A stretch of 39,576 bases of DNA from Sphingobacteriales bacterium (GTDB taxonomy: Bacteria; Bacteroidota; Bacteroidia; Chitinophagales; Chitinophagaceae): positions 1-39,576 of the forward strand of contig JAHEZE010000019.1 of the NCBI GenBank assembly GCA_023251235.1. Reading direction: 5' to 3'. The notes under the pieces are model-generated. The model searched no databases and was not told where the DNA came from. It saw only the letters and a program-made list of their open reading frames with translations. The translations under genes were made by a program, and so were the position numbers. Each line of letters opens with the position of its first letter. The stretch's first letter is position 1. This document shows, in pieces, positions 26,904 through 33,897 of this stretch.

Positions 26904-28085
26904 TTGGAAAAATCTTTACCATATGTTCTCTGGCTACCTTCCTGGTATCCGAATAAATTGGCACCCTATGACGGGGATTTTATTCAAAGACATGCAAAAG
27001 CAGTATCGGCTTATATACCTGTCCATGTTTTGCACCTGGTTAGAGATGTAGAAGGAGTAGTCACAAAGTCAGTTAAAGTTGAAGAGAAAAAAGATGGCAA
27101 TCTTAAGGAGATCATAATTTATTACTACTGCAAAAGATTTATTTCAAAAATCCCGGATCAGTTTTTCTCGTTGCAAAAATTTGGCAGACTGTATCGGAAA
27201 TTTCTTTCAGAATATTTTTCACTTAATGGATTGCCGGCTCTTGTTCATGTACATATAGCATTCAAAGCTGGTCTTATTGCACGATGGATCAAAACAAAAT
27301 GGGGAATTCCTTATCTGCTCACGGAGCAATGGACCATTTATCTTGATGAAGCGAAACCCCGGATGAATGACCTTTCTTTTGTTCATCAATACATGATCTC
27401 AAAAATTATTTCAGATGCTTTATTAGTTTTGCCGGTATCAGAATACCTGGGAGAAGCGTTACAAAAAAAATGGCCCGCTATCAAATATGAAGTTGTTCCC
27501 AATGTAGTGAATACAGATATTTTTTATCCTTTTAATCCTACTCTGAACGATAAGCTAAGGTTAATACACATATCTACACTTACATATCAGAAAGATCCGG
27601 AGAGTCTATTTAACGCAATTGGTATATTGAAAAAACAAGGGATTGATTTTTCTCTTGATGTCTTTGGCACAGGTTCTGATTATATATTATCGCTGGTTAA
27701 AAAAGAAAACGTGGAGCAAGAAGTGAAATTGCATGGAGAAGTGCCTCAGCCAATACTTTCAGAATCTCTGAGAAAGAGCGATGCCCTTATTCTATATTCA
27801 AGGTTTGAAACTTTTGGATGCGTGATAATTGAGGCTAATGCATCTGGAGTTCCTGCCATAGTCCCGGATACAGCTTTGATGCATGAGTTGGTAACAGATC
27901 ATTTCAATGGATTACTGGTACCAAAAGGATCTGCTACAGAACTTGCAAAAGCTTTAATTGATTTTTCAAAAATAAAAAACTCTTTTAATAAAAATTTGAT
28001 CGCCAATCAGGCAGCTGAAAAATTCTCCTATAACAGGGTAGGAAAAATGTATGCTGATATTTATACCCGTTATTATTTTATTTAA
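26904..28085 (+). CDS. Family 4 glycosyltransferase
   Basis: 393-residue GT-B fold enzyme. The N-terminal acceptor domain opens LPSWYPNKLAPYDGDFIQRHA; the donor domain includes VVPNVVNTDIFYP, HISTLTYQKDPESLF and the GT4 signature region SRFETFGCVIIEANASGVPAIVPD with the conserved E-x7-E pattern. It transfers a sugar from a nucleotide donor to a lipid- or glycan-linked acceptor at the cytoplasmic face. The start is TTG at 26904, 5 nt after the flippase stop; the next Met is 150 residues on, and an in-frame stop lies just upstream. The two genes form a minimal glycan unit. Confidence 0.88.
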   Translation: MEKSLPYVLWLPSWYPNKLAPYDGDFIQRHAKAVSAYIPVHVLHLVRDVEGVVTKSVKVEEKKDGNLKEIIIYYYCKRFISKIPDQFFSLQKFGRLYRKFLSEYFSLNGLPALVHVHIAFKAGLIARWIKTKWGIPYLLTEQWTIYLDEAKPRMNDLSFVHQYMISKIISDALLVLPVSEYLGEALQKKWPAIKYEVVPNVVNTDIFYPFNPTLNDKLRLIHISTLTYQKDPESLFNAIGILKKQGIDFSLDVFGTGSDYILSLVKKENVEQEVKLHGEVPQPILSESLRKSDALILYSRFETFGCVIIEANASGVPAIVPDTALMHELVTDHFNGLLVPKGSATELAKALIDFSKIKNSFNKNLIANQAAEKFSYNRVGKMYADIYTRYYFI

Positions 28086-28342
28086 CTGGATTTCAGTTTC
28101 TCAACTAAAGAAACATATTCTTGCATTGCTTCTTCCTTTGTTTTTCCTTTAAGCACAACCCAAGCTTCGTATTTGGCTTTGTTGACAAAGTCAAAAGGAT
28201 TGGAAGGAGGTTCTGTATTTATATTTCCTACGGTTGCCTGCTTGTATAAGGAATAGAGTAGTAATAATGTATTATTACCGGGCTTCACGGCAAGTGTTTT
28301 ACTGTTCGCAATGGCTTGTTCAAATTGTTCGTAAAGGCTCAT
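28082..28342 (-). CDS. Acyl-CoA-binding protein
   Basis: 86 residues, the size of a complete ACBP four-helix bundle. Family motifs: LLLLYSLYKQATVGN (helix 2, with the ligand-contacting Tyr and Lys), KAKYEAWVVLKG and EEAMQEYVSLVEKL. ACBPs hold long-chain acyl-CoA esters in the cytoplasm and are common in eukaryotes but patchy in bacteria. The gene is a single unit, convergent with the glycosyltransferase: their stop codons interlock in TTAA at 28082-28085. A perfect -7 element lies 10 nt upstream of the start. Confidence 0.92.
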   Translation of the reverse strand: MSLYEQFEQAIANSKTLAVKPGNNTLLLLYSLYKQATVGNINTEPPSNPFDFVNKAKYEAWVVLKGKTKEEAMQEYVSLVEKLKSS

Positions 28343-28352
28343 AATTTATTTG

Positions 28353-28360
28353 CAAAGTTA
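28353..28360 (-). promoter_or_regulatory. -7 element (TAACTTTG) of the acyl-CoA-binding protein gene
   Basis: Exact TAnnTTTG match on the minus strand, ending 10 nt before the ATG at 28342. Predicted 5' leader of about 5 nt. No clear TTTG at -33. Confidence 0.55.
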
Positions 28361-28466
28361 GATTGTTTAATTTCTTCACATAATTTTTATAATAATGCCC
28401 GGATTTGCTAAGAGTCAATTATAAAATAAATTATAATAACTAACTTTATTCAAAATACATTTCAGT

Positions 28467-28922
28467 ATGAAAACAGTCAAAGATATTTTACTTAGCAAGC
28501 CAACTGCCTACAATATTATTGACCCCTCAGCATTGGTTATTGATGCATTGCAAATGCTCAATTCAGTAAATCTCAGTTACCTGATAGTAATGGAGGGGGA
28601 TATTTATAAAGGAATTTTCTGCGAAAGAGATTATAGCCGTAATGTCATTTTAAAAGGAAGATCCAGCGCTACCACCAGGGTTGAAGAAGTAATGACACGG
28701 GATCTTCCACTGGTGGATGTTTCAGATACCGTAGAACATTGTATGAACATTATGAATTCATTTAAATCCCGCTACCTGCTGGCATATGATGATCAAAAAT
28801 TTGAAGGGGTTATTACCATTCATGATCTTCTTAGACAGGTAATAACCAATAAAGAGGCCGTATTTGATCATACACTTGCAGAAAGATTACTGGCTCATGA
28901 TGAAAATGGAAGGGTTTATTGA
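28467..28922 (+). CDS. CBS-domain-pair protein
   Basis: 151 residues made of two tandem CBS domains: the first about 8-65 (SALVIDALQMLNSVNLSYLIV, then GIFCERDYSRNVI), the second about 75-135 (VEEVMTRDLPLVDVSDTVEHCMNIM, then GVITIHDLLRQVI). Such stand-alone pairs bind adenine nucleotides and act as energy or redox sensors for a partner. No partner is identifiable next door. The gene is divergent from the ACBP gene and is followed 18 nt later by the DUF2784-like gene on the same strand. Confidence 0.9.
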   Translation: MKTVKDILLSKPTAYNIIDPSALVIDALQMLNSVNLSYLIVMEGDIYKGIFCERDYSRNVILKGRSSATTRVEEVMTRDLPLVDVSDTVEHCMNIMNSFKSRYLLAYDDQKFEGVITIHDLLRQVITNKEAVFDHTLAERLLAHDENGRVY

Positions 28923-28940
28923 ATGTATTAATTTACCGGC

Positions 28941-29321
28941 TTGATCTACCAGTTTCTTAATATTTTTTTCTTTTTCTTTCACTCAGCATTGATGGTCTTT
29001 AATTGTTTTGGGTGGATCTGGAAAAAAACACGGCGGTGGAATTTATTAACTCTCATTCTTACTGCCGGATCATGGTTTATTCTAGGTATCTGGTACGGGT
29101 GGGGATATTGTGCATGCACCGACTGGCATTGGCAGGTGAGAGAACATTTGGGTTATTTTGATCAGTCAGTTTCTTATGTTCATTTCCTTTTATTGAAATT
29201 AAGCGGGATAAATTTTAATCCAAAACTTGTTGATAAAGTAACAGTGATTGTTTTCTTTGTTTCCATAGCAGCAAGTCTTTGGTTGAATGGAAGAGATTTT
29301 ATTAAAGCCCAAAAAAAATAA
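28941..29321 (+). CDS. DUF2784-like membrane protein
   Basis: 126 residues with four hydrophobic segments (about 3-24, 34-54, 78-92 and 99-115). The pattern NCFGWIWKKTRRWN followed by WYGWGYCACTDWHWQVREHLGY fits the DUF2784 family, in which a Cys/Trp-rich stretch follows helix 2. Function unknown. The start is taken as TTG 28941 because the first helix begins immediately after it; an ATG at 28923 in the same frame runs into a stop after two codons, and ATG 28992 would cut the helix. It probably shares a transcript with the CBS gene. Confidence 0.75.
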   Translation: MIYQFLNIFFFFFHSALMVFNCFGWIWKKTRRWNLLTLILTAGSWFILGIWYGWGYCACTDWHWQVREHLGYFDQSVSYVHFLLLKLSGINFNPKLVDKVTVIVFFVSIAASLWLNGRDFIKAQKK

Positions 29322-29346
29322 ACCGTTCTGTTTTGGCAGAACGGTT
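29321..29346 (-). terminator. Terminator of the Lys-rich protein gene
   Basis: A 10-bp stem AACCGTTCTG/CAGAACGGTT with a TTTTGG loop. On the minus strand it is followed by a run of T (TATTTTTTTT); on the plus strand the U-tract is poor, so it mainly serves the minus-strand gene, while also sitting right at the stop of the DUF2784-like gene. Confidence 0.8.
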
Positions 29347-29354
29347 ATTAAAAC

Positions 29355-29600
29355 TTACATAGTTAAATTTTCCGTTAGATCATTATTGACCTTTTCTTTC
29401 TTTTTCTTCTTCTTGTTTTTCTTTTTAGCCAATAGAGATCCGCTCAGGAATTTACCGGCTTTTTTAATAGCGGCAGTAAATCTTTTTTTACTTATTTCAT
29501 TTTTAAAATCTGCCAGGGATTCTTCTAATTTCGCCATAATTGATTTTCTCAATTCTTTTTTCTTCATTTTGCCGTTTGTTTCAGTTGTTTTCTTGCCCAT
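29355..29600 (-). CDS. Small Lys-rich protein of unknown function
   Basis: 81 residues, very basic: an amphipathic middle (about 16-55, KSIMAKLEESLADFKNEISKK) likely helical, and a tail with KKKNKKKKKKEK (about 59-70). There is no signal peptide or membrane segment. Composition recalls nucleoid or RNA-binding tails, but no family is recognised. A terminator follows 8 nt after the stop, which supports a real gene. The overlapping plus-strand frame in the same DNA is explained by the low-complexity A/T composition. Confidence 0.6.
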   Translation of the reverse strand: MGKKTTETNGKMKKKELRKSIMAKLEESLADFKNEISKKRFTAAIKKAGKFLSGSLLAKKKNKKKKKKEKVNNDLTENLTM

Positions 29601-29686
29601 TTTTTGAAAATTTATATTAAGGAAGGTATGAAAATCTTCAATTCATCCGGCACTATTTATGGATAAAATTTTTTAATCTGTGATTT

Positions 29687-30886
29687 TTAGGACTTACGGA
29701 TAAGTTGCCGGAATAACAGGGCAACAAGCAAACAAAGAGTGCCGGCAATACCCCATAACCATATAAAGCCAAAATGATCTGCTATTTGTGCCCCTGATAC
29801 TGGCCCAATCGTTTGTGCAGCAGACCATGCCATAGTATAAAGTGCTGCATATTGACCCCGGTTTCCCGTCTGTGTCCTGCTTATCCAGAAACTATTCATA
29901 AAGGGCATAGCAAGAATTTCTCCGATAGTAACAGTGATTATTAAAACAAATGCCAACGCCGGAACAATACCAGGAATATTCAGTAGTAAGAAAAACACCC
30001 CTACCAGGAATATGCCAATGGAAATGTAATGAATGCTCTTTCGTTTGCCTTCCAGTTTATAAATCAATACCATTTCCACTATAGCTATTATTATACCATT
30101 AGCAGCAAGTAATAAACCGATCAGGGGTTCTGAGAAATGAAGCTCTTTTTTAAAAAACACAGGCATATTAGTAAATAGTTGAAAAAAACAACTGGCAAAC
30201 AGCATAGTAAAAAGAATAAACAGAAGGTAAGTTTTATCCTTATATGCCGAGACAACCGGGGAAAAATGTTCCTTTTTATTACTTGAAATTTTAAAATTGA
30301 TCGGTTTAAGATATATCCATAACAAAATTGCTGCCATAATATTTGTACTGCCATCTACCCAAAACAGTAATTCATAATTTATTTTAGCAAGCAATCCGCC
30401 CAATCCACTACCAACAGCCCATCCCATATTTATTGCCAGCCGGTTCAATGCATATGACCGGGTTCTGTTTTCTTCTTTACTGTAAAATGCAATGGCTGTT
30501 GAGTTAGCCGGGCGGAAGGCTTCATTGATAAAACTGAGAAAATAAGTAAACAGGCAAATAAGGGAATAACTTTTCATTTGACCCAAAACAAAAAATAAAA
30601 TTCCGCCCCCGGTTAATGTGATAAGTTGTACCGGGTAAAAGCCTATCCGGTCTGTAAGCTTGCCTCCCAAATAGGCGCCACTAAATGCACCAAGTCCAAA
30701 CAGGCCAAATACAATCCCTGCCTGACCTACACTATATCCCATTTTAGGGCTGGTAAGATAAAGCGTCATGAATGGGACCACCATAGTACCGCTTCTATTG
30801 ATAAGCATTACCAAGGATAACAGCCATGTTGATCGTGATAACCCGGAATAGGCATTTCGATATGTGCTAACGGTAGTATGTATCAT
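29687..30886 (-). CDS. MFS transporter
   Basis: 399 residues from ATG 30886 with 12 hydrophobic segments. The motif between helices 2 and 3 reads GGKLTDRIGFYP, the classical MFS motif A (GxLaDrxGrr). Another copy-like region, NRLAINMGWAVGSGLGG, lies in helix 5. The first half resembles drug-efflux-type MFS. Substrate unknown. I reject the TTG at 30898 as start because it lies inside the -7 element (30896-30903). Single-gene unit on the minus strand, divergent from the haem lipoprotein gene. Confidence 0.9.
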   Translation of the reverse strand: MIHTTVSTYRNAYSGLSRSTWLLSLVMLINRSGTMVVPFMTLYLTSPKMGYSVGQAGIVFGLFGLGAFSGAYLGGKLTDRIGFYPVQLITLTGGGILFFVLGQMKSYSLICLFTYFLSFINEAFRPANSTAIAFYSKEENRTRSYALNRLAINMGWAVGSGLGGLLAKINYELLFWVDGSTNIMAAILLWIYLKPINFKISSNKKEHFSPVVSAYKDKTYLLFILFTMLFASCFFQLFTNMPVFFKKELHFSEPLIGLLLAANGIIIAIVEMVLIYKLEGKRKSIHYISIGIFLVGVFFLLLNIPGIVPALAFVLIITVTIGEILAMPFMNSFWISRTQTGNRGQYAALYTMAWSAAQTIGPVSGAQIADHFGFIWLWGIAGTLCLLVALLFRQLIRKS

Positions 30887-30895
30887 ACAAAACAG

Positions 30896-30903
30896 CAAAT
30901 TTA
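30896..30903 (-). promoter_or_regulatory. -7 element (TAAATTTG) of the MFS gene
   Basis: Exact TAnnTTTG match on the minus strand, ending 9 nt before ATG 30886, which decides the start codon. Predicted leader of about 5 nt. Confidence 0.55.
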
Positions 30904-30990
30904 CCGTTTGTATATTTTCATATTGTAATAATTAAAATAGCGTGGCAGATAGATTTTTTTTTATACATTTAAATCTTAAACTACTTAAGA

Positions 30991-31344
30991 ATGAAAAAAT
31001 ATTCTGTTTTACTTATTCTGGGAATTGCTTCCTTGTTTTTAACTTATTGCAGTTCTTCCAAAAGAGCTGCCCGAAGAGCTCCAAAAACTACTTATGTTAC
31101 TGATTTGTCAACTGTAATTGCCACTAATTGTACACCTTGTCACATCCCTTCAAAGGGTGGGAACAAAAAACCCTATAACAATTATGCTAATGCTAAAGCT
31201 GATATTGATGAAATGATTCGCCGTATCGAATTAAATCCCACAGACAAAGGGTTTATGCCATTCAAGAAAACAGAAAAACTTTCTGCAGATGTAGTTGCTG
31301 TTTTTAAAAAGTGGAAAGCTGATGGACTATTAGAAAACAGGTAA
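30991..31344 (+). CDS. Small haem-c lipoprotein
   Basis: 117 residues. A lipoprotein signal peptide ends at Cys20 (LTYC-SSS). The mature part carries one c-type haem motif CTPCH (47-51) and a plausible axial Met89 in GFMPF, which fits a small monohaem cytochrome c anchored in a membrane and facing the periplasm. It is shorter than typical cytochromes c (mature about 97 residues), but the helix following MPF (SADVVAVFKKWKADG) is present. Likely an electron-transfer or redox-sensing role; no partner oxidase or dehydrogenase is nearby. Confidence 0.85.
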   Translation: MKKYSVLLILGIASLFLTYCSSSKRAARRAPKTTYVTDLSTVIATNCTPCHIPSKGGNKKPYNNYANAKADIDEMIRRIELNPTDKGFMPFKKTEKLSADVVAVFKKWKADGLLENR

Positions 31345-31369
31345 AATAAAAAACAAAAAAATATTTAAC

Positions 31370-31394
31370 GGATACAGCAATGTATCCTTTTTTT
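31370..31394. terminator. Terminator between the haem lipoprotein and GNAT genes
   Basis: Perfect 7-bp stem GGATACA/TGTATCC with a GCAA tetraloop, followed by TTTTTTT on the plus strand; the minus-strand side is also T-rich, so it may serve both convergent genes. Confidence 0.85.
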
Positions 31395-31923
31395 ATTCAA
31401 TAACTGAAAGCTGAATATTTTTTTCTAAAATATCAAACTCCAGTTTTTGAGTGGGAATTCCAAATCGTTCATCAACCGGGAATGGTTTTTTTTCGCCTGT
31501 TTTAAAATATCCCTTTCGTTCATACCAGGCTATTAATTCATGCCGAATAGAAATGACAGTCATATATATTGAAATACAATGCAGATTCTTTGCATGCAAC
31601 TCAGCAGACTCCATTAATTGCTTGCCTATACCTTTTGCCTGGGCGGAAGGAGAGACACAAAGCATTCCCAGGTAGAGTTTATTTTCGTTTTTTTGAAGAA
31701 ATACACAGCCTTCAATGTTATTTTGATCATTAAGATATTTTAGGAAAGCGGTTCCGGGTGTATTCATCATTTCATGTACAATAGTTTCATCTGTTCTTTT
31801 ATTGCCCAGCAACAGATCAGCTTCTGAAGTCCACCCTTTTTTAGATTCTTCGCCACGGTAAGCAATATCCAACAAAGCAACCAGGGCAGGTATATCGGTA
31901 AAATCGGCAAAATCGATTGGCAT
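31393..31923 (-). CDS. GNAT family N-acetyltransferase
   Basis: 176 residues. GNAT motif A is clear: LGMLCVSPSAQAKGIGKQLM, where QAKGIG is the acetyl-CoA pyrophosphate loop; motif B reads YERKGYFKTGEKKPFP. Acetyl acceptor unknown. The gene ends within the convergent terminator and stands alone. A near-consensus -7 element ends only 4 nt before the ATG, predicting a leaderless mRNA. Confidence 0.88.
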   Translation of the reverse strand: MPIDFADFTDIPALVALLDIAYRGEESKKGWTSEADLLLGNKRTDETIVHEMMNTPGTAFLKYLNDQNNIEGCVFLQKNENKLYLGMLCVSPSAQAKGIGKQLMESAELHAKNLHCISIYMTVISIRHELIAWYERKGYFKTGEKKPFPVDERFGIPTQKLEFDILEKNIQLSVIE

Positions 31924-31927
31924 GTGG

Positions 31928-31935
31928 TAAAGATA
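31928..31935 (-). promoter_or_regulatory. Near-consensus -7 element (TATCTTTA) of the GNAT gene
   Basis: Five of six fixed positions of TAnnTTTG match on the minus strand. It ends 4 nt before the start codon, so the first transcribed base would be at the ATG. Confidence 0.4.
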
Positions 31936-32083
31936 TTTTTTTTATCACAATAATCTGACCGACAAATTATTTGTGTCAGTAAAGAGCCTGATGGTATAAT
32001 TTGTGCATAGCGACGACTCCTCACTTATTTTATTTATACTTTTCTCAATAGCGTGGGGGTCCTTTACTAAAAAGACAGAAACA

Positions 32084-32572
32084 TTATTTTTTTATTTTGA
32101 AAGTATAAGAGCCGGTTATATTATTACCATTGCTTTTATCCCAAACCCGGAAATTGATATTGAAGGATTTTATATCTCCGGTAATTGAAGTAATAATTGC
32201 TTTCAGGGATATATATTTTGCATCTTCCGCTTTATATTCCTCTTTACCCGGAAATAAATCATCTTCATATAAAACAAGTGAACCATTGTCAGTAGTAATT
32301 TTTTCTGATGCACCCAGAACTACTTTTTCATTATTAGTATTCCAACCTGCAATTTCCAGATGGAGGAATATGGGTTTATTCAGGGCAGTTTGGTTTTCCT
32401 TCAATTCATTTCTGTCTTCATCTGCCAGATAGGCTTTTGAAACTGTAAGCCCATCTGTTTTCAATTTGACCCCATTTTTAATCTGGCTGGATTTACCAGT
32501 TTGTGCTGATAAAGCAACTGATAAAATTGCAAAAGCAATTGTTAGAAAAAGAATTCGGAGATTTTTTTGCAT
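32084..32572 (-). CDS. Secreted protein of unknown function
   Basis: 162 residues from ATG 32572, where a good signal peptide begins (MQKNLRILFLTIAF, ending near LSAQ). The frame is open 54 codons further upstream, but that part looks untranslated. The mature protein (about 138 residues) has alternating hydrophobic strands (IFLHLEIAGW, YISLKAIITSI, SFNINFRVWDKSNG) that suggest an immunoglobulin-like beta-sandwich. No Cys in the mature part, no lipobox, no membrane segment. I recognise no family. The gene stands alone, divergent from the DUF4382 gene across 227 nt. Confidence 0.7.
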   Translation of the reverse strand: MQKNLRILFLTIAFAILSVALSAQTGKSSQIKNGVKLKTDGLTVSKAYLADEDRNELKENQTALNKPIFLHLEIAGWNTNNEKVVLGASEKITTDNGSLVLYEDDLFPGKEEYKAEDAKYISLKAIITSITGDIKSFNINFRVWDKSNGNNITGSYTFKIKK

Positions 32573-32799
32573 ATTTTTTATTATAAAGATAAAACTGTTT
32601 AAGTCTTTTAAACATAAACTAAATAAATAAGTAGGATGCGTTATGAATTTCTTTGAAGTATAATTTTGAAAGACATTGATGGAATGGGGAAAAATTTGTT
32701 CAGAATAAAAACATAATTGATTGGTTATTGGCACGATTTTGGAAATAAAATTGGCCTTAACATCCCCTCTATTAATTCTTTTTTAAAAACTGAAATGCT

Positions 32800-33675
32800 A
32801 TGAAAACTATCAAATCAACCTTACCGGGTATTTTCTTTGCCGTAGTTTCCGTTATGATTATATTGTTTGCCTGTCAGAAAGAATTTTCAGCAAATAAGGT
32901 GAATCGTACCGGTAAAACCCAATTATCAATATTTCTTACAGATGGACCGTATGACTTTCAGCAGGTAAAAGTTGAAATTCTTGGAATAGCAATAAAAATT
33001 GATACTTGTCGCCGGAACGGAGATGACGATCATGACCAGCCTGGCTGTGATGATGATCATGATTCGCTGAGGGCAAGTTGCGAAATATGGGATACGCTTC
33101 AAATACGTCCTGGTATTTATGATTTAATTAAACTGCGCAATGGTCTGGACACTTTGCTGGCGAGCGGATTTTTATTAAATGGCAAAATTGAAAGAATAAA
33201 AATTACACTGGGAAATAAAGACAGCGTAATGGTGGATAGTGTAGTGCATCCACTACACCTCTTCAATAACCAGAATTTTGTTTTTGTTAATATTCATCGG
33301 GAGCACCTTGATTCTATTTCTTCCAATAATTTTCAGTTGTTCCTGGATTTTAATCTCGCCAGGTCGATTAAAATTATCAATGGTGAATATTGGCTGAAAC
33401 CGGTGCTGAAACCTTTTGGCAAACACAGCAGTGGTGAAATAGAAGGGAAAGTAAGGCCTGTTCATTCTTTTGGTAGCATCATGGCCTATAATGCCACCGA
33501 TACAGCTTTTGCAAGACCCTGGGATGAAGGAGAATTTAAGATCCGGGGATTAAAAGATGGAACTTATAATTTGTTTGTTGATGGGTTAAATGGTTACAAA
33601 GACACAACGATTAACAATATTTCAGTATCCAGGGGTAGGAGTACTAAGTTGGGTACAATAGTTCTGAACCAGTGA
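32800..33675 (+). CDS. DUF4382 lipoprotein with acidic-His clusters
   Basis: 291 residues. A lipobox (LFAC) places the lipid anchor at Cys25. The DUF4382 domain follows (about 40-200, TQLSIFLTDGPYDFQQVKVEI). An insert after the second strand carries two DDDHD clusters (75-79 and 84-88) flanked by Cys70, Cys83 and Cys94, which looks like a metal-binding loop. A C-terminal carboxypeptidase-regulatory-like beta-sandwich (about 208-291, GEIEGKVRPVHSFGS to GRSTKLGTIVLNQ) completes it. Envelope location is certain enough; function is unknown. It is a single-gene unit with a strong terminator. Confidence 0.8.
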   Translation: MKTIKSTLPGIFFAVVSVMIILFACQKEFSANKVNRTGKTQLSIFLTDGPYDFQQVKVEILGIAIKIDTCRRNGDDDHDQPGCDDDHDSLRASCEIWDTLQIRPGIYDLIKLRNGLDTLLASGFLLNGKIERIKITLGNKDSVMVDSVVHPLHLFNNQNFVFVNIHREHLDSISSNNFQLFLDFNLARSIKIINGEYWLKPVLKPFGKHSSGEIEGKVRPVHSFGSIMAYNATDTAFARPWDEGEFKIRGLKDGTYNLFVDGLNGYKDTTINNISVSRGRSTKLGTIVLNQ

Positions 33676-33695
33676 TAATGCAAAATAAATTTTAT

Positions 33696-33720
33696 AAAAC
33701 CGGGTAAAGCCCGGTTTTTT
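33696..33720 (+). terminator. Terminator of the DUF4382 gene
   Basis: ACCGGG pairs with CCCGGT around a TAAAG loop, with AAA upstream and TTTTTT downstream. Confidence 0.85.
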
Positions 33721-33897
33721 TATTCTGATGATTAAAAATGTACTGAGTAAAAAGAAAGCTGAAGTTTTTGCCGGACATTATTTGTTTACGAAGAAATTTT
33801 TACAAGAATAATGCTCCCAAATAATAAAAAAATATTGGGGTGATAGTCCCTGTAAAGTAACAAGAGAGATTTTTTAAAAAATCAATACCCTTTTCTT

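Noticed and set aside
29287-29607. Plus-strand 106-codon frame over the Lys-rich gene
   Set aside because: It is a Phe-rich complement of the A-rich minus-strand gene and starts inside the DUF2784-like CDS; the minus-strand gene has its own terminator.
30887-30898. TTG start for the MFS transporter
   Set aside because: It lies within the predicted -7 promoter element, so it would not be transcribed as part of the mRNA; ATG 30886 is preferred.
32573-32734. 54-codon N-terminal extension of the secreted 162-residue protein
   Set aside because: A clear signal peptide begins at ATG 32572, and the upstream codons show no protein-like composition.
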